Assembly: GCA_013398015.1 (NCBI GenBank)
Contig: VZRR01005755.1
Coordinates: 522,878-586,877 of the forward strand
Direction of reading: 5' to 3'
DNA from: Oreocharis arfaki
Lineage: Eukaryota > Chordata > Aves > Passeriformes > Paramythiidae
Length of the DNA stretch: 64,000 bases
In this document: positions 47,889-62,005 of the stretch, piece after piece
Layout: the number at the start of each line of letters is the position of its first letter
Numbering within the stretch: position 1 is the stretch's first letter
Position numbers and translations under genes: made by a program
Notes under the pieces: model-generated
What the model was told of the DNA's origin: nothing
The model's database searches: none
Seen by the model: the letters and a program-made list of their open reading frames with translations, nothing else

Positions 47889-47961
47889 TTTTGTTTTGTT
47901 TTGTTGTTTAATGCTTATGCTGCTCCAGGCATTTTTATTAAAAAAAAAAAAAAATTAAAAA
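47889..47961 (+). repeat. TTTTG tract followed by poly(A)
   Basis: TTTTGTTTTGTTTTGTTG near 47890, then 30 bp of mixed sequence, then a 15-base A run at 47940-47954 and TTAAAAA. Possibly the tail of an unrecognisable old insertion. Confidence 0.8.
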
Positions 47962-50900
47962 CCTTCAAAGATTTCACAAAGCTGAATTGTCTTCCTCTGG
48001 CAATGCAAACGTCTGCCCTGGGGTGCAGAAATGTTCCTCAGGCTGGGAGAAGGAGCAAACCCCACTGAGACTGCAGGGCTCTGCTTCACACTACTGCCCA
48101 CGGAGCCAAAGACATTCCAAGGCTTTGAAGCCATGGCAATCAGCAGGGGGGAAACAGGTCTCTTCTACAAACAAATCCTGAGGCATTGGATTGCTGTAAG
48201 TGCTGCTCAGGCTCTGCTATATCCAGTTTTCAGGAGTCACCTTCCTCCTGCAGGCTGGTGGTGTGGCCTGGGAAGCTGTTTCTCTTGACTGTGAAACCTA
48301 GATATGCTTCAGAGGCTGGAAGTAACAGCATGGGTCTGGAACAGCCTCACCTACCAAAGTGCAGGCTGATATGAGGCTTTTTTCTGTATGCTATGCTTTT
48401 GTTGTTCTATTTAAGATTCAGTATCTTAGCTCCTGTTTCCTACAGGGAATCCCAGAGCCAGGCCCGACTGTAAGCCAGATCCCAAAGCAAGGACTGAGCT
48501 GGAGCTGGAGGTATTTCTCTTCAAATGACATCACTAGGGCTACTAGAGACTCTATCCATGCTCCAGAGTTCAAGATGTGGCTCTTCCCTCAAGAGTGAGC
48601 TCTCTAACACTGGGAGATCAGTTAAATAAACAAGTAAAACAAAAAACCAAAGTCCTAGAACCAGTTGGACTTCGCACAGACCCCATCAGGATCCTGTCAC
48701 TGATCAGTGTCTGCCAACGTGGGGCTGCCACCTTCTCACCCACACATACTCCCGATTTTGCCAATGGTGAGCTTAGCCCCTTCTGGGAAGGACAAGTACC
48801 ACCTCCCTCATAATTTCCCTGAGGTGATCCCCTTTAGTCATAAGTTTCCATCTTGGCTAGGTCTGAGTCTAACCTGCTTTACGTGGAATCATGCTGCTCC
48901 TATATAAATTATCACTAAGAGATCTTGGCTGCTCCCAGGGCCTTATTTTTTTCCAGCATGTCCTATGATGTTTGTCAGACATTTAGGACACTTGCTACTT
49001 TTCCCTTCGACCATCCTCACTCTCTTCCACTTGCTTTTTATGTCTCTGCTATAAATAAAATCTCCCTAAGATATCCAAAGCACTGCTTAAAAAAGAGGTG
49101 GGGAGAGCTTGCTGGGGGGAATGGGCCATTATAGAAAAGGCCAGGTGCTTGGCATGTCCCCAGCTTGTGAAGGTGGGAGCTGTCACGAGTCTGAAAAATA
49201 TCAGTGTGGGAGTTATAAATAAGCTTTAAAGCCAGGGGTTTAGAAAGTCATCTTTAAATGCTGCATAATTTATAGCCTGCTGCAAAGAGAAGAGTGTGTG
49301 AGCTCTGGAAGCCAAGCTAACCCATTCTTTGTTCCCTCCATAGTTGGACTGTTCTTATACATGTGGCGAGTTGTCTGGTGAACATCCAAAATTCAGGATT
49401 TTAATCATCAGTGCCTCTTTCCAAAGGCTTACCTGGGTCACTGTGGATGGTTTTCTTTCAACTCCTGGTGTCTTAGTGTGAACCAGAAATAAATACCATT
49501 GGTCTCATATTGCAAAGAAAATGGAGTTGTGAGTAGGGATGCTGCACTCAGGTAGGGTAGTGTAGAGAGATAGCAAGAAACTCAGCAAATAATGCTCTGT
49601 GATTTTTATAAATGATTTGCTTTCTCATTGACTCAACTCCTCCTCTTTAAAACAGGGATTATCCTAAAAGGTTGAGAAACGCTTTTCAATAGCAGCTACA
49701 AAATGTTTTTGCTCTTCTCTCACAGAACAAAGCCACGCCAGAAGCAGGGGGTAAGGGCCTGCCCCAAGGAGGGCCAGAATAGCTGCCAAGCTGGCATTTA
49801 CAGCAATCGTTTCATCCAGCCCTGGAAGTGCAGCTACCTCTAGGATGTAACATAACAGCTGTCCTTTCGCCATCCAACAATAATAAACAACGGGAAGCAG
49901 AACGGGCTTTCAAGGCAGCTGAGTCTCCTGAGAGGATCTAGCCCACCACATTATCACTGCTCCTCCTTTTCCCCAGCTGGAAACAAGTCTGGAAATCATG
50001 AGACCTAAAACAAAATAAAATAAATTTATGCTGTCAGAGCTTTAATATTAATAGCAAATATCTGTGGTGCTGGTGCCTTCTCTGAAAGGTGCTCCGGTGT
50101 ATGTCCCACTGCCCATTTCACCACCTTGGGCTTGCTTCTGTGCTGGTATAGAAGGACCAGAGCCACCTCTCTGGTCTGTTTCACCTTGTTTCTCCACAGA
50201 CATCTGCATCCAAGCCTTGACTTGTTCAGAGTCTGCTGAGCTGGTGAGATTTAACAGGATCTTGCCGCCCAAAGTGCGGTGGCTTGAGGCTATAGATTTA
50301 AGCACAAGCATTAAGCACCCTGCTCTTTAACTCATTTCTAATCCATTTATTTAAACTTCAGAGTGGTTTTAAAGCACAAGAATCAAAGGCGAGAGCAATT
50401 TAGAGTTTTCCAGAGCAGCTCTGTGATCTGACCTCTGCACATATCCTGGCTGCCTTTAAAAGTGCGCCAGCATAAAAGCACAGTTTGTGACAAAGCATCT
50501 GGAAGGATTAAAAACTTTCTGGGATGGAATATGCTTCTGTCAAGGACCTCTTTCCTATCTCAACTCAGTTGCCAAAAAATGATCTTTCCTCAGGGGGCTT
50601 CTAACCCGCCTGAGGGATTTAGAGAAGAATTGCTGAGAAGAGAATATAGCGATTTGATTAAGGGATAAATGTGAAAGGGAGCGGGAGGGGGCCTAAGGGA
50701 TAGAAGGGAGAAACAGGATTAAAAAGAAAATAAAAGAAGTGGGAAGTAACTAAGCTGTGTAAGGCAAGGTTTGTGGAAGTCAAGACTTTGAGGCTGTGTC
50801 TCCTGGTACACACGACACCCTTCAGCAGTGCAAAATACTAAGACCAAGGGGGGTCTCAGGGAAGGTGGGAACTGGAAGGATGGAGCTGCTGAAAAGCAGA

Positions 50901-52763
50901 GAAAAGCAGAAGGGCAAGGGGATTTTGAAGAAGGGTTTCAAGCCCTAGTGTGAGCTGTTCACACCTGCCTGCTTATGCCTCCTTCTTGGACAATGCTCGG
51001 GAAATAGTTACCTGATCCCTCCCACCTTGTTTTACAAAGGCAATCTGCGTCAATTAGCCCCTGCTTCATTTCTTCTCATTCTGTCTGGATAGTCACTATG
51101 AAGTAAGTGGTAACCAATCTCTGTGCCCATGGAGTCAGTCTGTCTTCTTATTTCCTTATTCATTAAAGCAGACACCTTAGAAAGGCTGGAAAATATTACC
51201 AAAGCCCAGGAGACTCGATTTTCAGAATAAGGAACCAGTATTTCAGCCTCAGAGGCGACGTGAGTCTGGGACACAAGACAGAGATGAGTATGAAAACAGG
51301 CCCTTCAGCTGAGGAGCAAGTAGTCCCTGGACATGCTGCTGTTTTCTTGGTTTGTCTGCGGTTTCTGTTGTTGGGGTTGTGGGATTTTCATTTGTTTCTT
51401 TTTTTCTCTCCACTTTCTGCTCCCTCACCCCTGCACCCTGAGTTGGCCTGACATTAAAAACTGATGTAAAATGAAGAAGCTGCCTGCTACGATGGTTTCT
51501 TCCCTCTTCATAAACCCTTTCTGCATGCCAACTTTCCCGCTGTGTTATTACAAGTGTATTTCTGTACGCCACCATGCTAGGTGCTGTACAGATTCAAACC
51601 AAAAAACAAAAAAGAAAGGAAGAAACACTGGACAAACAAACTATTTGTTCATGTAGTACTACTGATGCCTGGATTCCCACTGATTTGTGTCTGGTGATTA
51701 ATGAAGACCTCGGTTTGAAACTTTTCCTGTTCTCAGGACTCTAATTTAAACACACGAACTTGTGCTACCACGTATCTCTCTGTATCTCACTCTGGGTGCT
51801 TATTTTTGTTTATATCTCAGAAAAATCTCAAAGAACTCTATCAGCTGGCCAACTAACTTGACAGTTGTTTTGAGGGGAACACATTGGCACGTACAAATAC
51901 TGACAATACAATTGTTCAAGCATAGTTTCCTTTAGTTAATTGGGTGAAGAAGATCCTTCCCAAGGAGAATGAGTCCTCCCAAAGAAATTATTACCTCACA
52001 GCCAAGCAAGCTGCAAGATTTTGGTGCCCTTGTGGGCTGAGCTAAGAGATCTGAGTCAATGCAGATGGACTGGCAGGGAAGCTCAGCTGACCAGTCAGAC
52101 TATATTGAGCTTAGTTCAACCATCACCAAGAGGCACTTGAACTGCTTTTTCTCCTATGGTTATACTGCTTGCCAATTACTGAGGCTTGGAAGGCACCCAT
52201 GCTACATTTCTGCTGGGGTGAGAAGGTTTTAGGTCAGCTTGTTTAGGCATGAAATGGAATAGGGAGGACATTTCATTCCATTGGATGGATGCCCCGTCCA
52301 GCTTCCTTGCGGTGGTTTGCATTTTGGAGAGGACATACCCACTGCAGTCTCGTGATCGCTCTGTCTTCGGAAGTCACACCTCAAGTAGCTTTATTCCTGA
52401 GAGAAAGGTCAGCGTGATGTAAGGAGTTTCAGATGGGAATTCAGGCTCTAGGAGTCGATCAGAAAGTTTGACAGATATTTGCAATGCAGAATCCTGATGA
52501 GCTTGATTCAGTTTCAAGTCTGTTCAGCTTGAGCTGCAGTCCTGCCTTCAGCTGCAAGGCAGTTGTATCCTCTGAGAGGGAGGGTTTTGGTGCCTTTCAG
52601 TGACAATTGTGCTGGATAAGGTGCCCCCTCTGAATTCAGTGAAAAATGTTGAACAATTGTTAGGACATAGATGTAGCAGAGAGAGAAGTCAATGATCAAG
52701 GAAATGTGCTTTATGGTGACAATGGCTCCACTGAATGTCTCTAAAACACAGGGAAACATCTGC

Positions 52764-52779
52764 TTTTTTTTTTTTTTTA
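52764..52779 (+). repeat. Poly(T) run, about 16 bases
   Basis: Simple T run, a likely length-variable site. Confidence 0.9.
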
Positions 52780-55700
52780 GTGTTGGTATCACAATGGAGA
52801 TTAGATTTGGAATGGAGACCACAAGGCACAGGTTTTTGCTTTCCTCCAAGAATAGACGGGAGAGGGATGTCTAATTGGTCTTGACCATCTCATGTTTCTT
52901 CTACACTTGTGGCTGATTAGCATGCTTCTAAAGCAACTGTGGTTGTCACATTGGGCCGTTTGCTTCAAGCAGCACAGCAGGTTTTTTGTATCACAAGAAG
53001 ACATGAATGGACAACCCATGTCAGACTGGATCCTTCTATTCCGTGGCATCACTGCTGACAGTGGCTAATAGCAGATGCCAAGGGAAAAGATTATGAACAG
53101 AGTAAATAGGAAGTGTTTTGTTCTCCCACCACTCTCAAGCTTTGGGACTTCCAGAGATGGACATAAGGGTTTTCTATTTAAATAGCGATCAGTACTTTTT
53201 TTCTTGATGCCCTTTTAAGTTCCTGACTTAGCACAGTTTGAAAATTCTGCAGTGATGAACTGTCTTATGAATATTACCTCATATTATAAAATACCAAGAT
53301 CTCAAGGGCTCTGGTTGTATCTCACAAGGGAAAAAAATTGACTACACAAATTCCTCCCTTTCACTTATATCTAGCATGTCCATCACGGATGAGTTTCATC
53401 ATCACCAGCCAGGAAACAACAAAATACCAAAAATTTAGAGGATACTAAAGGCATAATTGTATATTTATGCTTCCTTATGATTTGGCTGCATTCCCACCCT
53501 TTTCCCCAATTTACGCTATCAAGGTCGTGCTTTGCTTTCTTCTGACATGCTGGCTGGAAAGCCCTCCAGAATGCCTAACATCATCCTTCCACCTTTTCTT
53601 TTGTCAGTCATGAGACTAAGCCCCTTGAGAACAACCTTTCAGGAGACACTTAAAACATTTATTTTAGGGGGAAGAGTTAAAGAAAACTTTATCACTTATA
53701 TCACTCTTGGAATAACTCCTGAGTCTTAGAATCAGGCCTGAGCACATCACAATTTTGGCAAGGTTTTGTTTCAGGTGATGGGTTATTGTAGGGACCCTTT
53801 TGTCTTGACACTAACACTCAGCACAATCTGATCTGTTTCGATTTCTTTTCTCAATACAGAAACACAGAAAGAGAGAGAGAATTTTCCTTCAGCACCACAA
53901 ATAACAACCCAAAGGAAGGTCATTATTTACCAGTGCTGATGGAAAATACACCCCAATACAGACCCAGCTCGAGACTGAAATGACACAGTGTAGGTGTAAT
54001 TGTAAAGGGCTGTAGAACATATAATCTCTTGTGAAGATTTCCCAGGGCACTGTCTTCATTTGTCAGTTCCCAAGCTTACCTGGAAACCAGGCAAAAAATG
54101 CAAGGAAGGATCACTTACTAGTAAAGGCTTCCTCAATATTTCCCCTCCCTCCTTCCCATAGGCAGCTCATTTTCATTTAACGTTTGCTGACTTAGCCAAT
54201 TTGTCTCTATTGTCTGTCTGTTGTTTGGCTAATTCACCTATGGAAAATGGAAGGTATCAGATGCTGTTTAACAGAAACTTGAAACTGAGCATAAGTGAAA
54301 GGTGAGTATTGTATCTCTTTGCAATCTACAGACACAAATCTCTCTCCCTTCTTTTCTCTCTTGGTTACTCTTGTCTTGCTGAGGACTTTCAGTGTTAACT
54401 GTTCATGCTCAAGACCTGCTCAGCTCTTGAAAGAGGTAATTTAACAAGGTCTTTCTGGGGCAAGAGCAGGGACGAAGTCAGAGACAACAGGATCTTAGAG
54501 GAACAAACTCATTATGAGTTGTTCTGTCATCAAGACAGTCACTATCTCATTTTCCATGCTGGCTTTTGCCAGAACCACCATACAGTCGGCCTTAAACACA
54601 AATACATCAACTTGTCCACTGCAAGTTTTTGGCTGCTCCTGCCTCATGTGATTTAACATTGCTTGGTAATTGCTAATCCAGTCCAAGCCTGAACCAGACA
54701 TGATGGGCTTCCCTGACCTCTTCTGTGGTCCTAGTCAAATGATTTGATTGGTCCCAAACAATGTGTGGTTCCCACTCTCAATTTTTTAGGGTTCCTGAAA
54801 GAATTCTCTTAATAGAAACTCAGTCCTTGGGATTTCTCAAACCCTGACTGGATAAATCTGGGCTGAAAATTGTTCTTTTTTATTATTTTTATTAATATTA
54901 TTGTGTTTTTGTTTTCTTTTCCCATGGAAAATGTTGAGATTTCACCAAACAATGAAAATCTTTGGCCACGAGCCCTCCATTTCAGTTCAGAAATGCTCCC
55001 CCGTGGGAGTTGTAGCTGGTATGCTTTGTGTCCCCGTTGCTCCCTGTGAGCTGACATTCCTGGCTGGCCCACATCTCTCATGGTGTGGCATGGTCCCCTC
55101 TCTTGCTGAGACAATGCCGTGCACCGTGGAAGCCGCGTCACCATGGTGCCTTGTGAGAAATGCGCTTCACACGGCAAGCCCAGCACTGGAGCAGAGTGGG
55201 GTCACAAGGCTCGGCGGTGACAGCCCCGAAGAGACACTGTCCAAAGATTTCCCAGCTGAATCTCCAGGCCTCCTGCCACACTGAAGCCTTGTTGAGAGAC
55301 TGGTCGTAACTTAACACAAAACAACTTTGGGTTTTCTCTGAAAGGCAATTTTCCACTGAAAAATATTCTGATGGAAAATTTCAAGCAGCCCCAGAGGAAG
55401 TTCTTTCCAAAACCCTTTGCATTGTAATTTACCAACTTAATCTCACTTTTGTTGGATTTCTTTTCTGTTGTCTCTGCCTAATCTCTGCTAACGGAGGGAG
55501 AGCTCCCTTTCACACAAGTGGGAGATCAGCGGAAGCTGAAGACATACATTACTAATGACACATGGAAGAGTTTGTACCTTTCCGAATGGACAGATTTACA
55601 AGGTGAGCTCTCATAAGTCCCTAAAGAGAGGAAGATATTTCCCCGTCTTTTCTATGTATTAAAAACAAAACAAAAATCCTTTCAGATCTAAATCCAGCAA

Positions 55701-58027
55701 ATAAAGAATCTCTCTTTTTTTAAATCTTTCTTTCCAAAGAGTTTTGAGCCTCAGTATCCCATTCAACTTGCATCTTTCTTTCTTTTTAACATATTTCAGG
55801 CTGGTGAAAGGTGCCAAACTGTCTGAGCTACAGATCTCCCTGAATATATTTTTGGGGCTTTTTTTGTTGGGGTTTTTTTGGTGTGTTTTTCTACAACAGA
55901 AGAGAAAGAAAAGTGCCATGCTGTAGCTAAAGACTCCCAGTTGACTGGACTTCTCACATGCTTCCAAAAAGTTTACTTTTGCAGTTAGCATGTACCTCAC
56001 TATCTCAGTGAGGCAGTTTGCCTGTTCACCTAGCCTAGTAAGGCTTTCCTCCTTCCTAGACTACAAAGCAGCAGCTTCCACTCATTCTCCAATGTTTCTA
56101 AGCAAAGTGAGGCTGAAAGGAGTGACCCAGAGGTTAAGAACAGGGCCTTTATCAGGGCACTGAGCTATGTGACATCCCACAGATTTTTTCTTTCTTTCTG
56201 TTTTTTTTTTCTCTTGCTCTTCCCCAAGTCCCCAACTTGCGTATATTCTTTTGTCTGAATTGACACTGCAGCAACTGCTAATTGCCCAGTAGCATTTTTT
56301 TTGTGTGTGTGCATGGATATGCTCTAGATCAGCTACATTTCAGCCTGGAAAAGGGGGTAGGGGGCATGTTTATATACTTGCGGGTGGGAAAATGCAGTAG
56401 ACAGCATATTCTGTTCCAGGATAGCTGTATAGCTCATCTCCAGATCCCAGGTTCCCCCATTAAAACCTACCCCCTGCCCCAGGGAACAGCCTGGCAAGCT
56501 CTTCTGACCCGACAGCACTGGCAGCTGTTTGGCAGCTTCTGAAGTGGATCCAATCTGGTATGAGTTTGCTACACTTTCATTTTGTCTACATCTTCCAAAC
56601 AAACAAGCGAGCCCAGAATCCCAAGCTGTGTTTTGCAATGGAAATGCTTCAACGTCTGGGAATTGCTTCTGCTGCAGGGAAGATATAGAGTGCTGTTAAC
56701 TGTTTAAAGGTCCAGTGAAGAAGGGAAGGCAGTCACACATTTATGGGCCAAACACTTGCATTTGGGGCTTCCTAACGAATGCCATGTGGTAAGGGGACAT
56801 GGTGAACCCGAGGGAGCCTGCAGTTACCTGTCTCCCCGAGTCACTGCCCTCAGAATTCTCGGACCAGCATTTTTCTGTTAATCTACCATCTTTTCCATAA
56901 ATCTTCTGTTACTATCAGACCTCCTAATTGAAAACACTATGCTTTTACTGTTCAGTACAGTGCCATCGAATAACTGTGAGTCCCATTCTCCAGCCTTGTG
57001 GATGATCAACACAAATTGAGAGCTATCTTGGCTTTCAGACAGACATAACTTCTCACATTTAACACCACTGGACTTAATGTGAGGAGCAGCAGAAAGGAGA
57101 ACTCAGCAGTGTTCAAGACCACATTGCTTAGTGATGTACACAGATGTCTTTCTGTTCTTGACATTCCTGTTTAATCCAAGGCAAGAGAGTGAATTAAAAA
57201 ACAGCTGATGTAAACCTTCACTTGAAGCTGGAAAACAGTGAGAGAAATTTGGTTGTCGGAAGGCCAGGTTCTCATTTTTGTTTGTGCAGTGCTGGAGAGA
57301 AGATAAATTAGAAGAGAGGAAATTCTTATCCTTCATTCGGAGATCTCTAGAGCTTTTGATTCCCTTTGCAATAGCCTGAGAGCATCCATATGATTTGACT
57401 TCATGGATTAGTTGGATTATAGTGCAATGGATATGTGAATGGACAGTCTCAAAACTTTTCCAAACAAATATGGTTGCCTTCTTTTACAGGTGGAGCATGG
57501 GAAGGAGAAGAGACTGGGCATCTTGCCCCAGTCCATATAAGAAATCTGCAATAACACCAGGCATGGAATCCCTACACTTGATTTACTCCCACTACTGCTT
57601 CTGCAGACCTATTCCTTCTCAACAGAACACTTCTTTCTAAAACTCAATTAAAAGAAAGAAGATTAAATTATTTTTTGCAACTTCTCTTTAGAATTTCTTC
57701 TACCTCCCCATGAGAAATCCTAACTGGATAGTTAAAAAACAAGTCCATCGAGATTTCTGATTTATTGAACTGCATATATCTTGATAACAGAGCTAATCAC
57801 AGTTCATTTCATCTCCCATTCCTTCCTTACATTACTCCAGAGCAGCAACAAAGGGGATGATCCAAAGTCATATAAATCCCTGAGGAAGGCATGGCAGCTC
57901 AGACACTTCCTATCTTTGAACAAAAATTTGCCCAAATACAGAAGGCCGACAGCTCAGCTCAATCCAGCATCTTTACTCTTCCTTTCAGACTAAGTTTTAT
58001 TCAACTTTCCAGCTGCTCTGACTCAGG

Positions 58028-58105
58028 TCAATGATTTGCCAAAGGTCGAAAGCTGAGTCAGGATCTTGGAAAACCCACAATACTTGCTGGCTCCCAGCTC
58101 ATCTT
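58028..58105 (-). mobile_element. Possible MIR remnant
   Basis: GATTTGCCAAAGGTC, then AGCTGAGTCAGGATCTTGG, then CTTGCTGGCTCCCAGCTC appear in the order and spacing of the reverse complement of MIR (CTTGCCCAAGGTCACACAG ... GGCAGAGC ... GTCTGGCTCCAGA). The match is much weaker than at 22.95 kb and could be coincidental. Confidence 0.35.
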
Positions 58106-61100
58106 AGACCATACAAGCCCTCTAGGTCAAACCCCTCCTCAATCTCTCCTGTCCCAGAAAAAAAACTGCTTTCTTCTTGGAAGAAGCAATAACTCTTCCA
58201 AGCCCCTAACTGAGCAGGATAGACACAGCTGCACTGGAACACACCTGTATTTCTTCTAGCCAAGTGCCTTGCAAGTATCTTGAGAGTGGCTGATGTCAGG
58301 TAAATTCAGAAGAAAAAATTATCTTAACCAGCTCATTTGCAAGGCACCTAATCCCTCAGGCATTAGCAGCTTGATTCCCCTTTCACTCACAGCTCACTCC
58401 AGAGCACTGCCCTATCCTGAGCTACATGCAATCCCCAGAAATTTCCTCTGATTCAGAATTGCAACTCTTCTCTGACAGCAGCCCTGGCAGGCAGAGGCCT
58501 GAGTCACATTTACCTCCTTTTTTGGGCACCCCTCTCTCTCCATCCTTGCAGCAGCTCTGCCCTCGTTGCGGTGCAGAGCATCCTGCAGCTCCATCACAGT
58601 TCTGGCCCAAGTTCATCCCAGCTGGTGGTGGGATGGCACTGGCTCACAGCCCAAGGACTGACAGAATTTGGATGCAACACATCTGACATGGTACTGACAA
58701 CCTCATTTCAATTAATCATGTTAAGTGTTCTCTGCAGCCCATTGTAGAGGTTGTACATTATCTGCAGATGTAATCAGTGGAGTCAGCAGAGATCTGGGCA
58801 TGAATCACCACATCCAAAAGTAACTGTCTACATTCATACAGATGAATTGTATCAGAAAGTGTGCATTTCTCCTCTCTAAATGTGGCTGGACATACTAGTT
58901 CAGATGGCATTCTCCACATCATGAACAGCCAGCATAAAGTTAAGCAAGTCCTTTATTGCATCCACCAAACTACGGGATTGACAAGTTCTTTTTCCTGTGC
59001 AAAATCCTTTTTCCTCTACTTTAATTGCATTCATATCTTCATGCATCTAAGCAAGATTTTGTCTATCTCACACTATCTGGGAGACCTCATTCAAGACTTA
59101 CCCATTTCTAACTCTCATCTCACAGCCACTGGCCTATTTGTTCTCAGGACAACGACCACGTTATCTTAATTTTCTTCACCTAGAAGACAATTCCAGAACC
59201 TGTATAAGCCATCTCAAATGCAGAAGTGGGACAATCCCTCTCAGCAGCAGACTTCCCATTAGACTGCACTTTCCCAGACAAAAGCCCTACCTGAATAGCC
59301 CAGGGTTCACTCACAGTTTCTTTGAAACACTTGGTAGGAGAAGAAGAATTTAAAGAAGCCCCAGCCAAGCTCAAGGGGTATGTTATGGTGATGCTTCAGC
59401 AAGAGACACCAGGACATCAGGAGTCCCTGCTATCATTTGAGTCTGAAACGTTTCAAGAGTAAACCGTGACATAAAAGAGAGGAAAAAGGAAGGAAAGCGA
59501 GTAACTCACTCCATATAATTTGTTGGGTCTCTGTTGTGTCAAGTCATTGGAGAATGATTTGGCTTGGACTTGACTTGGGAGATTCTGCATTTTTTACACA
59601 AATGCATGCAGCCATCACTCCTTAATGGGCACACTTGTACCCTTGACTGACTGTGTGGGAGCTTTGTGTAGTCTTTGGGATGATCATAACCAAGGGTACT
59701 GCCCTTCGGGCAAGGAAAATCCACCAGATCAGAACACTAGTTAGCTATTTTAGCATGTTCAAAGTTATATCTTTCCTACTTTTACCTTTGCTTTCCCTAC
59801 AGAGCTCTCAGAATGTGTGACAAAGTTCTCAGGATCTTGTTGTCAGGGGAGAATCTTGGGGGGGAAACTGAGGCATGGGCTTAGCAGGGTATGCTCTGCT
59901 TCACAGGTTGGTGTCAGAGCTGGGGAGACTCCAGCTCTTCCCACCCTTGTGGGTAGTGATAGTCAATATTTCCTGAGAGTTTCCTTCATGGCATGCCTCC
60001 AAATGGAATCCTCATAGCAAAGTTGGACTCATACCCCAAAATAAATGCTGATACCCTCAACGGAGTCTGTAATTATTCTCTTTGCTGCCTGGCTGCCCTC
60101 TCTCCTGCCTTCCCTCCGGGCCTGGACACCTGTGTTGAACCGTGATTGCCTCCTCGTTTATGGCAAACAAGTCTGGATTATCCCACTGTATATTTTTAAG
60201 GCATTTTGAAAAAATCTGTTTTCTTTTTTCTCTCATTTTTGCCTTGCTGTGTGTTTTTAATTGGATCCACTGCCCCTCTTCCCCTGCTTGTTAATGCTTT
60301 TCTTTGGGGAAGCACAAGTTTTTAACAGCCCTGCAAATACTCACTCATCTTGGCCAAGCCAAGTCCATTTCTTGGGGATAACCTGTCTCTGACCTACTTT
60401 TAAGTTATACTACAAATGTTCTGCTTTCAGCTCAGCCTACTACTGTTCAAATCCATACCATTCAGCCTCCATTTGGACACTTGCAGGAGAGAAGAGGAAA
60501 GGCACACCTGGCAGCTGGTCTCTTCAGGAAGGCAAGGTGCTTCCCTGGAGGAAGATCACCCACCCACCTTCCCAACAGTACCTGCATTCAGAGATGGCTC
60601 TCCTTGGGGCTCAGCTCCCCTTTCATGCCTCCATACAAAGCCTTTTCTGCAGCGACTCAAGCCTGGAGCCAGGCACTGGTGTCAAGGATTTCATCCTTTT
60701 CAGTTTCTCCGGTACCGGTTGCTTCGAGGAACATTCCTGCAGTTCCTGCCAGGCTTCTTTCCAGGGGGAAAAGATTCAGGTGGCTTTGTTCCCTTTGTCT
60801 TTGCCAAACGTTTGCATTCCTGCTGACACCACGGTGTCACAGGAGGGAGCAGTGGCAGGAGGCCATGGCCTCTGCTCCCTGGCTGCAGTTACATGGCACT
60901 GGGCATAAAGCAGCCAAGGAGGGACGAATTCACATGGCTTTCACTGGGAGACCCAGCAAACACATTTATACTGACGGCTGTGTGCTAATTAGCAGCACTA
61001 CCCAGCCCAAAGGTAGAGGATGCTTTGACTCATTAACAATTGTAGTGATTAACTAAATTTCCCATCTATCTTCTGGTCAGAGCTTCAGGATCTTTCCTTC

Positions 61101-61917
61101 ACCTCAGACTCCAGTGGTGGAGGTCGTATTTGGTGGCTCTGTCCACGCTGCTCCAAGACAGGATTGCTGCAGAAGCACACGCAACACCTTCCACCTCACA
61201 CCCATCCTCAGGAAAAAGGACAGACATCCTCAGCAAGTCCCCCCTAGGCAGCTTAATGCTCTTACCATGGGAACAGAAAGGCAGATTTCTGCCCCCTATC
61301 CCCTAGTACCAAGATGGTTTTGGTGTGTGGACCTACAATGTCTTTGCCTTTTGCAGCTGGGCAACAGAGGTCCAAGCTGGACATCTTTGAAATTTCAAGA
61401 ATAGGTTTGACGGTCTCATTCAAACTTCTGAACTAACCCACTGCCACAAGTACAGTGATTTAAGGCACAGTGGGAGATAGCAAACTAGGGAAGGAAAAAA
61501 ACCACCACAGGTTATGCACGTGATCAGTAGCCTCAGGAGCTTTCTATATCCATTGCAACCAGACCTGCAAGGAGCACTTCCAGGCCTCCATAACTTTGCC
61601 TTGCCTGTCAGATCAAGAAAAAGTGGTTGCTATGACACCGCAAACCATATTTCTCAGGCTGAGATGTGCCAGAATTTCAAACAGATGTGGCAGTGCAAAC
61701 AAGAAGCCCCCTTGGGAGCCTGCCAGGAGGCTCAGACAATACAGCAGCATCCGCACATGGTTAGGAGCCACGCCGAGCCAGCCCAGCAATAATGGCCCAT
61801 GCATGTACTTTCTGGCCTGCCTTGCAGCTGAGCCTGGAGCAACTCAGCAAACAGTGGGACTGGAAAGCTTTGAAAGGAAACTGCTGAGTAGGGAACTCTG
61901 CTGAAATAGCACCTGCA

Positions 61918-62005
61918 TTTTTTTTTTTTTTAATCCACCTTATTTTCTTTCTCTCTCTCTCTCATTTTTCTTTTTTTTTTTCTTTCTCTTTTCTTTTTTT
62001 CTTCT
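61918..62005 (+). repeat. Pyrimidine-rich block (T/CT)
   Basis: T12, then TTTCTTTCTCTCTCTCTCTC, then a second T run with CTTT variants to about 62005. Nearly 90 bp with very few purines on this strand. Confidence 0.95.

Larger units (their letters stand above)
47962..61917. other. Non-coding DNA
   Basis: Mostly featureless. It holds a poly(T) run at 52.76 kb, a possible old A/T-rich insertion around 54.85-55.4 kb, a weak MIR remnant at 58.03 kb and a stretch with no stop in three + frames at 60.54-60.82 kb. No gene is supported. Confidence 0.5.

Noticed and set aside
59844..59890. MIR-like GGGAAACTGAGGCATGGG
   Set aside because: Only about 20 bp agrees and the surrounding sequence does not follow the MIR order.
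60481..61056. 191-codon + frame as a gene
   Set aside because: All three forward frames are open here, so length alone is uninformative. No recognisable domain or splice context.
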